Shown here in pieces: positions 12,611 to 25,690 of a stretch of 64,000 nucleotides of DNA. Source of the DNA: Eonycteris spelaea (Eukaryota; Chordata; Mammalia; Chiroptera; Pteropodidae). The position numbers and the translations under genes were made by a program. Under the pieces are notes generated by a model. That model was not told where the DNA came from, made no database searches, and was given only the letters and a program-made list of their open reading frames with translations. The stretch covers positions 20,159,501 to 20,223,500 of the forward strand of contig PUFA01000003.1 of assembly GCA_003508835.1 (NCBI GenBank). Reading direction: 5' to 3'. Within the stretch, counting starts at the first letter, position 1, and the number at the start of each line of letters is the position of its first letter.

Positions 12611-13872
12611 CTGAGGGGGAAAAAAAAAAAAAAAGAACGAGTGACACTCAATATCCATGGTAGGATAGAAAGGACATCTTACCTTTTTTAAGGACTTTAA
12701 AAAAAGGGCTGAATTTCCTTTCTGGGCCAGTGACTCCTAAAATGATCCCAACTCCTCACCAGGTAATTACCACTCACAGTAACAGCTCAGAGGGCAAAGG
12801 GGCTCCCTGGACGAAAAGAGAAATGTCCTCGCTCTGATTGTCCTGCTCAAAGCAGATGGGTCCTGCTACCATTTTACCTTCTCCAGGAGCAAAGGAGAGG
12901 CACAGCAATCATGCAGACTCATTTTGGACCTGATGTCAACCAAACACTTAATGGACGGTTTTGTGAGTTTAATAAGAATGGTCATTTATCTGCAGCCATT
13001 TTTCTCCCGACATAACATCCTGCAAACATCTGTGACACGCATCCAAGGTGCCAACGGGGGAGGAGACACTTCCGGGAGTGCTGTGACGGGCTGGATGGCC
13101 AGCTGTCTCCTGGCTGCTCCCTGAGGGGCTGCTCACCACACCGAACGCCCCGTCACGGTTAAACACATGCGCACTAGCCCTGGAACCAGCGTGGCAGCTA
13201 ACACCGGTTGCCAGATTTATTTACACAACTGAGTGACCAAAGACATGGGTAATCTCTTACAGTTCATACTTCGCTTCAAAGCATTATCATTTCTTTTTAA
13301 ATGACAAAATATTTCAGACATATTAAAAAAAAAAGTTAGTTATAGAACACTATAATAAACACCAGTCAACCCACCACTCAATTTAGGAAGCAATACAATT
13401 GTTCCCCATTATTCCTCCACAGCTGCAGCTACTTAATTTTAAGGCAATACTCAGGCTAAAACTTCAGTTAGTGACACCTATACAAATGGAAATAAACATA
13501 CGTCATGCTAGGATTAACAATTTTACTCAGATAATCCACAAAGTGGACAGCTCAAGCAGGAACCAGACAAATTAACTGTAGACTTTAATACTGTTAGATG
13601 ACCACTACTATGTCAGCTTCGCATGGGCAGGGATTTACTTTTTATTACATATTTTCAAAACATAAAAAGTCAAAAAAATAATGATACAATGAATCTTTGG
13701 TGTCGTTTCATCATTAAATGCCCAGCACCTGGCACACAGTAGGTGCTCAGAAACATCAGTGATAGAACGACAGAATTAGTGACTGTTTCACAGACTGCAA
13801 ATACTTGTAGGTGCCACTTGCAGGTGAAATGTTTGTGTTATTCAAATACCTGATTTCATTTAATCTAATAAA

Positions 13873-13962
13873 GAAAAGGAAGGAAGGAAGGAAGGAAGGA
13901 AGGAAGGAAGGAAGGAAGAAGGAAGGAAGGAAGGAAGGAAGGAAGGAAGGAAGGAAGGAAAG
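13873..13962. repeat. GGAA tetranucleotide microsatellite, about 90 bp
   Basis: More than 20 GGAA units on the + strand, with one imperfect GAAGAAGG step near 13916-13922, flanked by AAGAAAA and AAAGAAAC. On the MYO5B transcript strand it reads as a TTCC polypyrimidine tract. It yields mirror-image Lys/Gly/Arg and Phe/Leu/Pro/Ser frames that are not genes. Confidence 0.98.
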
Positions 13963-14445
13963 AAACAGAAAACCAGCCAAGGATCAAAGAATTTAGACCT
14001 ACATCTTGAGTCAATGTGATTGAATGAGACTAGGAAAAAAGATAGATCAAAGTCAGAGGCTGAAACCCAGGACAAGGCCGAGGCCTAATGGCTGTGCACC
14101 CATGTAGGGAGCAAAGCTCCGGACTTCTGATGAGAGCTCAGAGGGTCCGTCTCTCCAGTAGGTCCCATTAGAAGTGCTAGTCAGGAACTGGGTGCTGGAA
14201 CCATCACAGGGCAAGAGGAACATGTCACCTTTCTTTTGCACTTATGCTTAGGAACCAATGCTCTGTTAATTTCCAAACCACCCTGTCATGGTAGGAGGTG
14301 AAGAAGTAGATATTAAATCCTAATAAGTGTTAAGATTCCCGCACTATAATGACCAGAAGGTCCCTTCTTAATATGGGATTCCATGAATAAGCAGTACCTC
14401 GCTACGGGAAGCTAAACCCCAAACAATAAAACAGAAGGAGCAGAA

Positions 14446-14648
14446 CAAGGGTTTGCAACCTATGGCCTGCAGCCCAGAGCCTATTTTTGCAATTAAAGTT
14501 TTATTAGAAAACTGTCACATTATATTTTATCTACGGCTACTTTGACATTGCAATGGCAAAGTTGAGTAATTGCTACAGAAACCGTACGGCCAACGAAATC
14601 CAAAATATTTAATATCTTGTTCTTTAAGGAATAGTTTGCCAATCCTGG
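14446..14648. mobile_element. Non-autonomous hAT-type DNA transposon (MER group)
   Basis: It begins AAGGGTTTGCAACCTATGGC and ends AGTTTGCCAATCCTGG, which are imperfect inverted ends. Inside are AATTAAAGTTTTATTAGAAA, TTGAGTAATTGCTACAGA and CAAAATATTTAATATC, matching a common mammalian MER element of about 200 bp. The exact family name is not certain. Confidence 0.75.
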
Positions 14649-14739
14649 ACTCAAACAAATGGACACATTTATCAAAGAGGAGGGAACAAAGGCTTATTAA
14701 AATAATTTTACAAATGCCATTTGCTGTGCGATTAAAGCA

Positions 14740-15420
14740 CCCCGCCTCCTTCGAGCCGTGGCGGGAGCTGCCTTCTCCCTGGACCAGCTCATGCGCACTG
14801 TGTACAGTGGTGCTGCAGGGGCGGCCGCCAGAGGCCTTCTCCCTCCTCTGACAAACTGCGCAGAACGCTCTCCTGCTCAACGTAGACTCCCCTCCTCACC
14901 TGCTCCCCAACGCTGGAGAAGAAAACGCTACGCAATGCGGGGGAAGTCGGGGTGCAGTTATCACTTTATTATCTCGCAGCTGCCAATCTGTCCTTCTTCA
15001 TCCTTCTTCGCGGTGCCGTAGGAGACTCTGGACTCATTTCCCCTTTGCCAGCTGGCGGAAGGTGACCCGTGGCCAACTGATGGCACTGTAGACTTTGCGG
15101 GGCAACAGCAAGAAGACACTTCGTCCCTGGTTCTGGCCGTCCACAGTTATCAGTATTCATCTTGGGAGCACTACAGCCTCCCAGGTGAGTTCCAGCTGGG
15201 TCCTCACGGTTCTCCCCACGATCAGCTGCTTCGAAGAAGTGTGGCCCCACCGCAGCCTGGAGCAACTGCAGGCCGCTTGTAGAGACCTGAGCTGGCCCAC
15301 ACCTCTGCAGGTTGCTTCACCACCAGCTGGCCTCCTGAGCTTGGGGCAGCCACGTCCTCCTAGAGGTGCTCGGACTCTCAGCCCGGGGGTGGGGCGGCTA
15401 TCCTAGACGAATGTTCCTTT
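14740..15420. other. GC-rich island of unknown nature, possible decayed retrocopy
   Basis: This part of intron 8 is richer in G+C than the intron around it and contains no repeat that I know. Read on the minus strand it ends in a frame SRVSYGTAKKDEEGQIGSCE with stop and an AATAAAG motif at about 14967-14973. Frames upstream are open in pieces but shift relative to one another. The layout could be a decayed processed copy of a gene on the minus strand, but I cannot name a parent, no poly-A tail follows, and chance is a fair alternative. Confidence 0.25.
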
Positions 15421-16488
15421 ACTGGCTGTTCCTCCTCACCTGAGAGACGGTGCTTTTGCACCTGCTACTTCTGGACCCCAAAAGTCCTCTTACTCCCTAT
15501 CTAATAGTTAAGCATCTACTATTGCTCTAGTTAACAAATAGTTGTGTTCATTTTTCTCTGTTGGAACACCAGCATGGTTTCTGTATCCTGACCCGTATTT
15601 CACAAGACAAACCACATCTACCCACCAGTTATCCACAGAAGGGAATTTCAGCACACGAAGTCCGGGTTTCCTCCCTCTAGAAGGATTAAGGTGTGTCCTG
15701 GTTGGCCGTGTTTTATTTGGACGCTGGATAAAACTTCCCTGATGCCCACACCAAAGAATCTAAGAAATGCTGCTCTGGGTTAGTCACATGCGTCAGAAGC
15801 CCAATGTCTCTGTCAGGAAAGGGGCTTGAGCACAACACAAAGCCACCCTGAGCCACTCTGTGGCTTTCAGGGTGACTTGCCAAGCGTTGCTTCTGCGACC
15901 GCAGGTCCCAGGAATTAACCAATTTCCCAATTAAGAAAGGCTCGCCGTCCTTCTTACCACTTGAGGCTCTTCTCCCCAAAAGTGGCAGGGGAGAGGGGGC
16001 GATTTGCTCCAGCTTTACTGACTTTTATGCCTCAGAAGAACAGAGTGCTCTTGTTTTAAGGAATCCAGTCCAAGTTCTATATAGAAACAGCAATCACAGA
16101 AACACTGTATGTACATCAGAGCTACCAGACCTTACAGTCTTCTAACTCATTGGGGTACATGGTGGTTTGGTCCCAAAGGCGTGTTCTTTTAGCCAGAACA
16201 CATTGCCTCTGAGCTCAGAACCCCAGCACGAAGAGATGTGGCTCATCTTGGTTTTCCTCCACTGGCTTCGGAGGCTTGAGGGAGACTCCAGTGCCTGAGC
16301 GAACAACTCTCAAATCCTTATTTTTAGGTCAACAAAGCTCCAAGCCTTAAGCATTGGAGCCTGAGGGGTGAGATGGAGTAAGAGAGCACAGAGACATTCA
16401 CCAAGGATGAAGATGTACAAGCCAAGTGGGACATGGCTTTGCTTCTCTCCGCTCCGTGAAATCAACCCTCCACTCCCAAGCTCCTTAC

Positions 16489-16598
16489 CAAGGAGTGTGA
16501 AGGCCTGTCGCGTCTTCTCGAAGTCCTCAGCATCATCCACACCCTCGATGATGATGTGTCTCCTCCCTGTGACGTATAGAAAAAGTCCTCCGCGCATG
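16489..16598 (-). CDS. MYO5B: MYO5B exon (probably exon 8), carrying an apparent 2-bp frameshift
   Basis: The exon encodes the surface loop and helices after switch I of the myosin Vb motor (about residues 280-316). From the acceptor CTTCCACAG the frame set by the previous exon reads (T)[15 protein letters not shown]. From the donor side, GTAAGG, the frame set by the next exon reads [20 protein letters not shown](G). These two frames are offset by 2. The exon is 110 bp, while the family residues plus codon phases require 108 bp. The extra bases fall in an ATCATCATC run (+ strand about 16545-16556). With regular splicing about 21 wrong residues follow and a TGA is met at 12605-12607, at the start of the next exon. 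Two internal AGs could restore the frame (see findings). Whether this is a real allele or a sequence error cannot be told here. Confidence 0.93.
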
Positions 16599-17699
16599 CT
16601 GTGGAAGGCAAGGAGGTGAGGCATCAGGCATCGGAGAGAAGCTTCATCCCCAGCTTACCTGCAGAGTGACTCAGGAGGAGTTCCACTCCCGTAGCAAGCT
16701 GCCCCCGGCCAGAGCTTATTCCCAGCTGGATGTGGAGCCCTTTAAAAATGATCTTTATTGACAGAGGCAAATGGGAGAGAGAACTGAACAGCAAGACAGA
16801 AAATTACACTACACTGACGGAAGAGTTGCTGTCTTCGTGTAAAACCATTAAATGAAAATCATGTGAACGTAAAAGATAAATAAGTCGTGGATAGTTCACT
16901 TTATATTTTGGGTTCACCACAGACTTGTTTTTAGAAAGGATCCAATATACACAAGTAACATGCATACCTGCCCTAGAATCGCAGGCTTCCATGATCTTTA
17001 ATAATCTGTATGACAACCTCATTTGATAAATGAGGTGCAGTGATGTGAGAATTTTTGTTCATTCGTTTGTTTTACCAAGTTGGGGCACCCTTGAGCTCTA
17101 TAGGTACATGAACAACTGCAGGTTGAAACCCTCTTATGTTTGCTCGCATCCGCCAGCTTCATCCTCCCCAGTCACCAGCCCGGGGACAGCTGGTGAGCAG
17201 GGGCCCAAGTTCTCTCTTAGAAGTCAGGGCCAACCTTAGCAGACGGGCCCTGGCTAGTATCCTCACTGCAGGACTTGGAAGTCAGTATTTAAGGCAATAA
17301 ATGCACACAATCAAAATTACCCCCTGAAAATTGCTTAAATACTCCACAAAACATAGTACTTTGTATGGTACCACCCTGCCCAGCACTTGGTATTTCTAAG
17401 CGCACAATATTTAATTTTGACAAGATGTCAGACTTTGACACTGGTCTTTCTCCTCCTCTGAGAACACCGGTTAAATTCCTTGCCCTTGACCTGAGCGTGT
17501 GCGCTTGACCACACATCAGCATCAGTTAAACGTGCTTACATAAAGCTTCACTGCAACTCCCAGTCCTTCAACACCTTGGTTTCCCAATTTGACCCAGGAA
17601 TTTCTTGAGTCTCTTCCCTTCCTCCGTTGTGAGTGCCACTGCCCAGGTCTGACCTTTCACAGGTGTTGCCTAGGGATTGTTGCAAAAGACCAAACCAGG

Positions 17700-18020
17700 C
17701 TCCCTGTTTCTGCCCCTGTCTCTTCAAACTACTGCGAACTCTGATCACACCGCTCCCCTATTCACAGCCCTTTAGAGACCTTCTCCTACCCCACTACCCT
17801 CAAGGCAAAAACCAAACGCCCTAAAAGAGCCTCCTAGACCTTTCGGAAAGTGGCCTCCTCCTGCCATTCATGGCTGGTCCTTCCTTCCCCACCTCTTTGT
17901 CCCAGATACACCGGCTTCCTTACTGTCACTCCTCAGCTCTACCCCCTTTCATGCCTTAGTGGCCCTGTCTACTTCACCTTCTTGGTCTCTCCCCATTTCC
18001 CATTCTGTGCTCCAAAAAAC
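17700..18020. mobile_element. L2 LINE fragment
   Basis: The text matches the typical L2 3-prime reading: GATCACACCGCTCCCCTATT, CCAAACGCCCTAAAAGAGCC and CTCTACCCCCTTTCATGCC, in this order. It is old and not coding. Confidence 0.6.
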
Positions 18021-18409
18021 GCTGAACTCCATCAGTCCCTCGGGCTGATCAAGGCCTTGCTGCCAGGCTCGGCTGGGAAGGGGGACAGCTCCGTCCCAGA
18101 CACGAGCCTCACACAAGCTGAGCTGTAAGCATCAGGCAACACATCCGCCCGCACGGACAGCCCAATGTCAGTCGTACTGCAGAAAGGAAGGCTTCCTGGA
18201 GGAAACAGCTCCATGTGCTCTGATGACGGAAAGCATGTGAATCGGGAGAGGCAGGACATCAGCCCTGAGTTCACGCATGGGCGCGTCAAAAGTGAGCTCT
18301 GATGAAGGAAATCACTTCAGGTCTTTGTGAAGGTGGCATGTTCGGTGCGCTCCTACCTCATCGCCCGGAGAGCTCTGCTGCAGAGTAACCGTGGCAAAGG
18401 CTTAAAAGC

Positions 18410-18600
18410 ACCAATTCTTATTTCTCTTCACCCTCACCTTTTGAAACACCTCCTCTGACCTTCACAGTGCCCACATGGAGAAGGCTGAATGCATTATTTA
18501 CTCCCATTTTTCTGACAGGCAAACTAAGGAACACAGGGCTTAAGGGGTTGCCCAGGTCCACCCAGGGTTCGCCCAGGCTTGGGAGCCCATTACTTGATCA
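18410..18600. mobile_element. MIR SINE fragment
   Basis: The sequence contains TCTGACAGGCAAACTAAGGA, a GGGGTTGCCCAGGTCCAC block and the preceding AC-rich part of MIR in the expected order. Confidence 0.65.
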
Positions 18601-20359
18601 CCGATTGAAAAGATGGTCGTTTATCTATAGCATCCTATGGCTTACCATAAACATAACCTAACTCATTATCAAAAAAGTTATCACCTGAACACACCAAAGA
18701 GTAGTCACCTGAGACTCCAGCGGATGACCCCAGACCTCCATACTGGAGGGGAGAGGCATTTTCAGCATCTATCAAAGCCCTTTGTTGTCAACAGCCAGGG
18801 TCCACTGCCTGAAGTTCTGAGCAAGACAGATCACACCGCCTTGCCTGCTTCTCAGGCCCCACTGGTAACTTCCTCTGGCTGAGGCTCAGTGCTGCAGTGG
18901 CCCCTGGGGTCAATCGCAGCATTCCCTACTAAATAATTTGAACCCAATCATAATCATCACTTCCTTTTCATCCACCTTTAGGTTTGTAATCACGTCTGTC
19001 AGCGTCACCCTCCATACCCTCTTAATAAGACAGACATCCTCACAGACATTCCTCCATCTGCTGAGCCTGTCTGGCTCTCAGTTCTACTTTCAGGCCATGA
19101 CGCTGTCCCTGACCATCCCATCCCAGAACAACTTTTCTTATCCTCCGGTTTGAGTCTCTCTTTATTTAGAATTTCCAAGGAGAAACAACCACAAAATCCC
19201 CTATTAACGGGCACAATAAGCAGACATTGGATCAGGCAGTGCACAGGCCACAGAGGGGGCATGAACCCAGTGATTATGGCAGGGGACCAACAAGGCCATG
19301 GCCAAGGGCCTGCGTTTCACCCGGGGAGACTATGCTCCAACCTGGGAAAAGGCAAGAGAGACTGCTCGAAAACTGTATCAATACACATATGAAATGAAAA
19401 AAGAAGTATATATTCCTCTTTACCTAAAGGCTGTATTTACGGGAAGATGGACCTACTACACCTCTTTTTACCACCATTTATTTATGATGTAACACATTAT
19501 TCATTAGGACTCTTTTTTAAAATCTCATCATGTGGTCAGTTTAATGCAACAGACCACCAACGACAGGGCAGAGGAAAATGTGAGTGCCTGGATGCAAATC
19601 TGTTCCCTGTTCTCAAACACACAACCCCTGCTGGACCAAGGGGTCTTAGGAAACTTCTGGGCATTCGAACAGCACGTTTTAGGTGAAGAAAAGGGGAAGG
19701 CAAGGCAGTCTCAACAGTCACTAGGAGCCACCAGCTAGTCTTCCTTTACTTGACATTTCCAGCCCTTCCACCAGTGCTGTCCGTGGAACTGCATCAGGCT
19801 CCGGGCTCACAGTCTACCCACCGGCAAGGCGGAAGGCAGCCTCATGCCCAAGCACAAGAGCTTATCAAAGCTCTTCGCCTCACTCCAAGATGCTGTCGGA
19901 GGGCACACGGAGGTACCAGAGTGCAAGACATCGATTGAATTGGATAGTTTCCAACCACTCCACTGGGGGCCCAAGGCGTCTGCACCTTGCAGACGCACGG
20001 AATAAGGACAAGTAATTTTTCACTTCAATACACTCATATGAATGCAAAAAAAATTAGGAAGATTTCTTCCCTATTACCATAAAGTCACATTTGTGACAAA
20101 TGGTCTAAATACAGTCAGCTGGATCTTGCCAGTATTTGTTCATTTTCTATACGCTGACCTTAGAAAAAGAATTCTCATCTTCTGCAGGTTAGCCCTGAAA
20201 AGCCCAGCTGAGTCTGTATTCCCTCTTGAGGAAGCAGAGAGGGAGAATGGCAGTGGCCCTCGGTGTGCCTTGCCCTCCTGGCTGGTCACTTTTGACTACA
20301 ACCCAACATTAGAGCCTCCAGGTGCTGGCTCAAGGGCAGTGCTCACCAAACCGCCTGTA

Positions 20360-20660
20360 ACAGTCCCTCACTGTCCTTATCCATGATTTCACTTGCAAGC
20401 ACTGAACTCTATATAGAGTACAGCACACAACCAGCGTACAGACACCCTCCCGGGCTTCCTCCTTGGGCCCCAATTTACATATTACTTCCCCTAGGAACCT
20501 TCTGATCCTCCTCAGCCACGCCTCACTCAGCACACCCTTATCCCTCTGCTCTGTGATTGACAGTAAGCTACATGAGGGCAGACCCGCAACTGCTGTGCTC
20601 AATGCTGCGTCCCCAGTGCCTAACGCTGCCTGCGTAGGGTTTGCTATATGAAGCACCAAG
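20360..20660. mobile_element. L2 LINE fragment
   Basis: The characteristic L2 end is visible: GTAAGCTACATGAGGGCAGA, CTGCGTCCCCAGTGCCTAAC and TTGCTATATGAAGCACCAAG, a degraded form of the usual 3-prime block. Confidence 0.6.
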
Positions 20661-21952
20661 GCTAAATTGCATGGCACAGGCACGTAATGCTAGAGGAATT
20701 CATGCATAAGTGAGTAAAGCAGAGTTCAGAGGGCAGACCGAGGTTTGAACCAGTGGGATGTATTTTAGCACCTGGGAGCATAGCTGGGGTGGTCAGAAGC
20801 AGACCCGGCACTGAGCCCTGAAGGATGGCTAGGGTTTGAGTCCGGGACAGCAAAGCCTCAGAAGCTTATTTTTCTCCCAGGTGCACAAAGATCAACCAAC
20901 CTCCGTCTAAACACCCAGCTCTTCACAACGTCCGCTAGTATTGGACCTCCCCATACAGGTGACAGGCCACGGACCAGATGCTTTGCAAACACAAGATGCT
21001 GTGTGGCCCCCAGGCTTGTCCTTATCTCACACATCTGTCAGGGGAAGACTCTGAGGACTCAGTGTCAGGAGTCAGTCAATAGTCCATCCTCCTGTGCATA
21101 GGAGGGGGATGGCCAGGCCCCAAGGAGAGGTGCTGCACTGCTATGGTCTCAAGAACAAAAGCCTGCTCACTCTCCTTGCTTGGTCCTGGCTGGCAACTCC
21201 ACTGGCTCCAAGTCAACAATCTCAAGGCAAACGACACTTGCTAAGGTCCCTAGGCAAACAGATTAGCAGACACAAGGGTGATTGGGACCCAACGAAAAGC
21301 TGTCTTTTTATCTGGTGGGAGCAAGACGGTGACAACCCACTGGCTCTGTCTGGTGGCTGTAATGTGCCACATACTCTCAGCCCATGCGGGAGAAATCAGA
21401 GAACTGTTGCTCACTAACGCTCAGCAGTCCAGTCTCAAACCTTCCAAGCCCCTCTCTTACTGTCCCCCGCGTGAGGCTCAGGCTCTATCTACGGGCCTCT
21501 CAGGCCATTCCCACTTTATTCTGGCTTTACCCTCTCGCTCCCTTCCTTCTTTTTCTGTGTCTCCGTCCTTAAATATGGCTTAAAATGGGCTTGCTACAAT
21601 TAAGCAACGAGCATTAGTTATATCTAGACCCTCATGGTTGGGACACATTTCTGACATCAAAAGTGGAAACATTCTTCAACAGAACAATGCTGGAAAGTTC
21701 TTTTGTGCTCTGCAGGCACTGTTCTCCTCCCTGCTTCTTATCTTCTCAAGCGCATTCTGTGGCCGGTGGCCTGGGTACAATCAAACCCATGTCACTAACG
21801 GGGCAGCGAAGCGCGAAGCGGTCTAGGCGGCGTGCCCACAGGAGGGGCGGAGCTGAGACCAGCAGTCGCCACAGCTGGCTTTGAGCAGAGCACCCGGACG
21901 TAGCACCTGCTGCCGCAGCCCACCCGGCGGGCCGGCCGCACCATCGACTTAC

Positions 21953-22034
21953 TGAGGGCGAGCTCTTTAAATTCCGGAAGACTGGCAGCGGCACAGAGCT
22001 GGTAAAAGATGTGGTAATTCCTCTCGTCATCCGC
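21953..22034 (-). CDS. MYO5B: MYO5B exon (probably exon 7)
   Basis: A small 82-bp motor exon that reads, on the minus strand, [20 protein letters not shown] and then EFKELAL. The segment [10 protein letters not shown] is the conserved helix after switch I found in all class V myosins. Serine replaces the Gly of human MYO5B in CAAA(S/G)LPEFKEL, a mild change. The acceptor is CTCCTTCAG and the donor is GTAAGT. The exon ends with the first base of a codon (A), which the next exon completes to ACA (Thr). It sits in a locally GC-rich, CpG-bearing stretch that continues towards 21800. Confidence 0.96.
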
Positions 22035-23659
<1,625 letters not shown>

Positions 23660-25029
23660 CTATTGAGAACAAACGAGACGCGTGAGAAACGAGGGGTTTC
23701 TTAATTTCGCGTGGCTGCATCTCCACTCTCTCCCTCTTCCCCCCCTTCCAGAGTCACTCTGCTACCGGGATGGCAGTGGGCAGAACGAAAACAAAACAAA
23801 ACTTCATTTTCCTCCCCAAACTAGCTCGTGAGAGGAGTGAGTTGCTTGATGAGTTTTTATTTATTTTTTTTATTTTTAAGCACTTAGCTCCGGGCTAGGG
23901 GTCAGAATTCCTGAGTTCCCTGAGTTTCTCTAAGTTTCTCTGGAAAATGTGGGCCTTGAGGACGTTATTGAAACGCTATCCTTACAAGCGTTTAATGAAT
24001 ATATATTGTGTTTGTCCAGCGATTGGTTGGCTCTTTGAAAGGGACTAAACAGCTGGAAGGTGCATCCCATTGCCCTCCCTCACTTCTTCCTTTTCCCTGC
24101 CTTGAATGCGCATGTGATGGCTACGGCTACAGCAATCACCTTGAGACCACGAAGAAAAGGTCTGCAGAATCACGGAGACCACTGCTCTAATGCCCTTGGC
24201 CACCAAGCCCATGCCCGTACCCAACAGCTCTGAGCCTTTTGTGAGAAAAATAAACCCTTCGGTGCTCCCTCCACTTTGATCAGGTCTCCATGACTAAGTG
24301 GTCAAAGAAACAGTACTTCTGAGAAAGAGACCAAAAATCAGCAACCACCCCCCACCTCATCATTAGGACAAATCAGGAAGCCATCAATCTCTGGGTGCCA
24401 TGTCTTACATAGCGGCAGGCGCCCAGTTCAAAACACATGATGATAATTTTAAAAATGAATGGCTAAATGACCAGTCTCAGTGAATATGCACTTTCTCTAA
24501 AACAACACATTGCCAATGGATTGGTAATGAATACATTACTACGTTAATCCCTTTCAGATGGTTTACTTTTTAGGTGGTTAAAGCACTAGAAAAATATCCA
24601 CTATAAGTGTTCAGTTGTCTAGGAAATTTGAGGCACAGAGAGTTTGAAAGAAAACCCCAAATTCCAATCTACCCTCCACCCCTCCCAGACAAATCCAAGC
24701 CTTAGAACTATCAGTATCTCCTGACATCCAAGAACTATGTAAGGCTCAGCTCACATCTGTTACTAACACAGAAACAGACAAGCTGAAAGCCAATCACATC
24801 ATTTAAAAGGTCAAAAAGTCGACATACACTCATGAAAATGTCCCGTTAAGTCTTGATGAGGAAAACTATCACCGCTCCCATTTCTGAGCTGAGTAAAGCG
24901 AGGCCTTGAGTCATGTGACCGTTCATTCACAGGAACCTAAGCCCAGCTCCACACTAAGGAAGCTACTTAGCCCAGGGTGGCGTGAGCTCAGCATATCCAC
25001 TCGCCCTCCAAATATACCTGCTGTGCTGT

Positions 25030-25690
25030 CCCAAATGCACCACACATCTTCCCACCGCTCTGTCCTCCTGCCACAAGCCTGAGCCCCAGTCATCACCGTC
25101 TCTTTCCTGGACACTTCCGTGGCCTGTCTCCACAGGCCTCCCTGCTCCCATTCTTCTGTCAACTCCCACCTGACCACCAGGGTTTGTTTCTAAAACGCAC
25201 ACCTGATTCTTACACTCCTTTGGGTAAAATGCGTCAATGGCTCCCACTGCTCACTGAGATGAAGGTTCAAACCCTCAGCACAGCTTATGAGGCCCTGTGG
25301 GATCTGGCCCAGCCTTGCCTCTCTTGCCCTTGGTCTCCACCCTTAAATAGTCCTGAGCTCATTTTTCTTCTTCAATAGCCCTGTGCTCCCTCTGCTCCCC
25401 ACCCAAGTTTCTTCCTTCGGGGTACACTCTTCTCATGGCTCCCTTCACCTGACTGGCTCCTCCTTTTTCTTCCACTTTCAGCTTAAATGCTGTTTCTTCT
25501 AGAGGGTTCCTCCTGCTACATGCTCCCTCCCAGACCTCTGCCTCCCCTCATTTCCCCTACCCCCTGTCCTCCACGAGCTATTGCCCTCTGTCTCCATGAG
25601 AGCGAAGACTGGACATCAGCACAGAAACTCCAGCACCTACCCAAAAGCGTGGCACACAGTAGGTATTCAAAAATATTTGAGTGAACTGAA
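25030..25690. mobile_element. Long L2 LINE fragment
   Basis: About 660 bp follows the L2 3-prime consensus in order: GTCAATGGCTCCCACTGCTC, ATGAGGCCCTGTGGGATCTG, TTCCACTTTCAGCTTAAATG and finally GTGGCACACAGTAGGTATTC. It is the longest L2 stretch of the window and explains the short open frames there. Confidence 0.78.

Larger units (their letters stand above)
12611..16488 (-). other. MYO5B: MYO5B intron 8, 3.9 kb
   Basis: The split Gly codon (G in exon 8, GA in exon 9) joins these exons directly. The intron carries the GGAA microsatellite (13873-13962), a hAT-type DNA transposon fragment (14446-14648) and a GC-rich patch without repeats (about 14740-15420). The segments 12660-13700 and 15420-16480 hold nothing I can assign. 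Confidence 0.85.
16599..21952 (-). other. MYO5B: MYO5B intron 7, 5.4 kb
   Basis: The split Thr codon (A in exon 7, CA in exon 8) joins exon 7 to exon 8 without a missing exon. It holds an L2-like stretch (17700-18020), a MIR (18410-18600) and another L2-like stretch (20360-20660). The stretches 16740-17640, 18660-20340 and 20740-21900 contain nothing I can assign. A 64-codon frame at 19298-19492 on the + strand has no family match. Confidence 0.85.

Noticed and set aside
13756..14075. Phe/Leu/Pro/Ser and Lys/Glu/Gly/Arg frames over 13811-14075
   Set aside because: Translations of the GGAA microsatellite on both strands, not genes.
16310..16624. 104-codon minus-strand frame through exon 8 reading [19 protein letters not shown]
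   Set aside because: It seems to make the exon open, but its first part is out of frame with the true [14 protein letters not shown] reading; it only hides the frameshift.
19298..19492. 64-codon + strand frame beginning MAKGLRFTRGDYAPTWEKAR
   Set aside because: It looks protein-like at first (charged, with aromatic end), but I know no family, the frame is short and no poly-A or exon limits support a gene or retrocopy.
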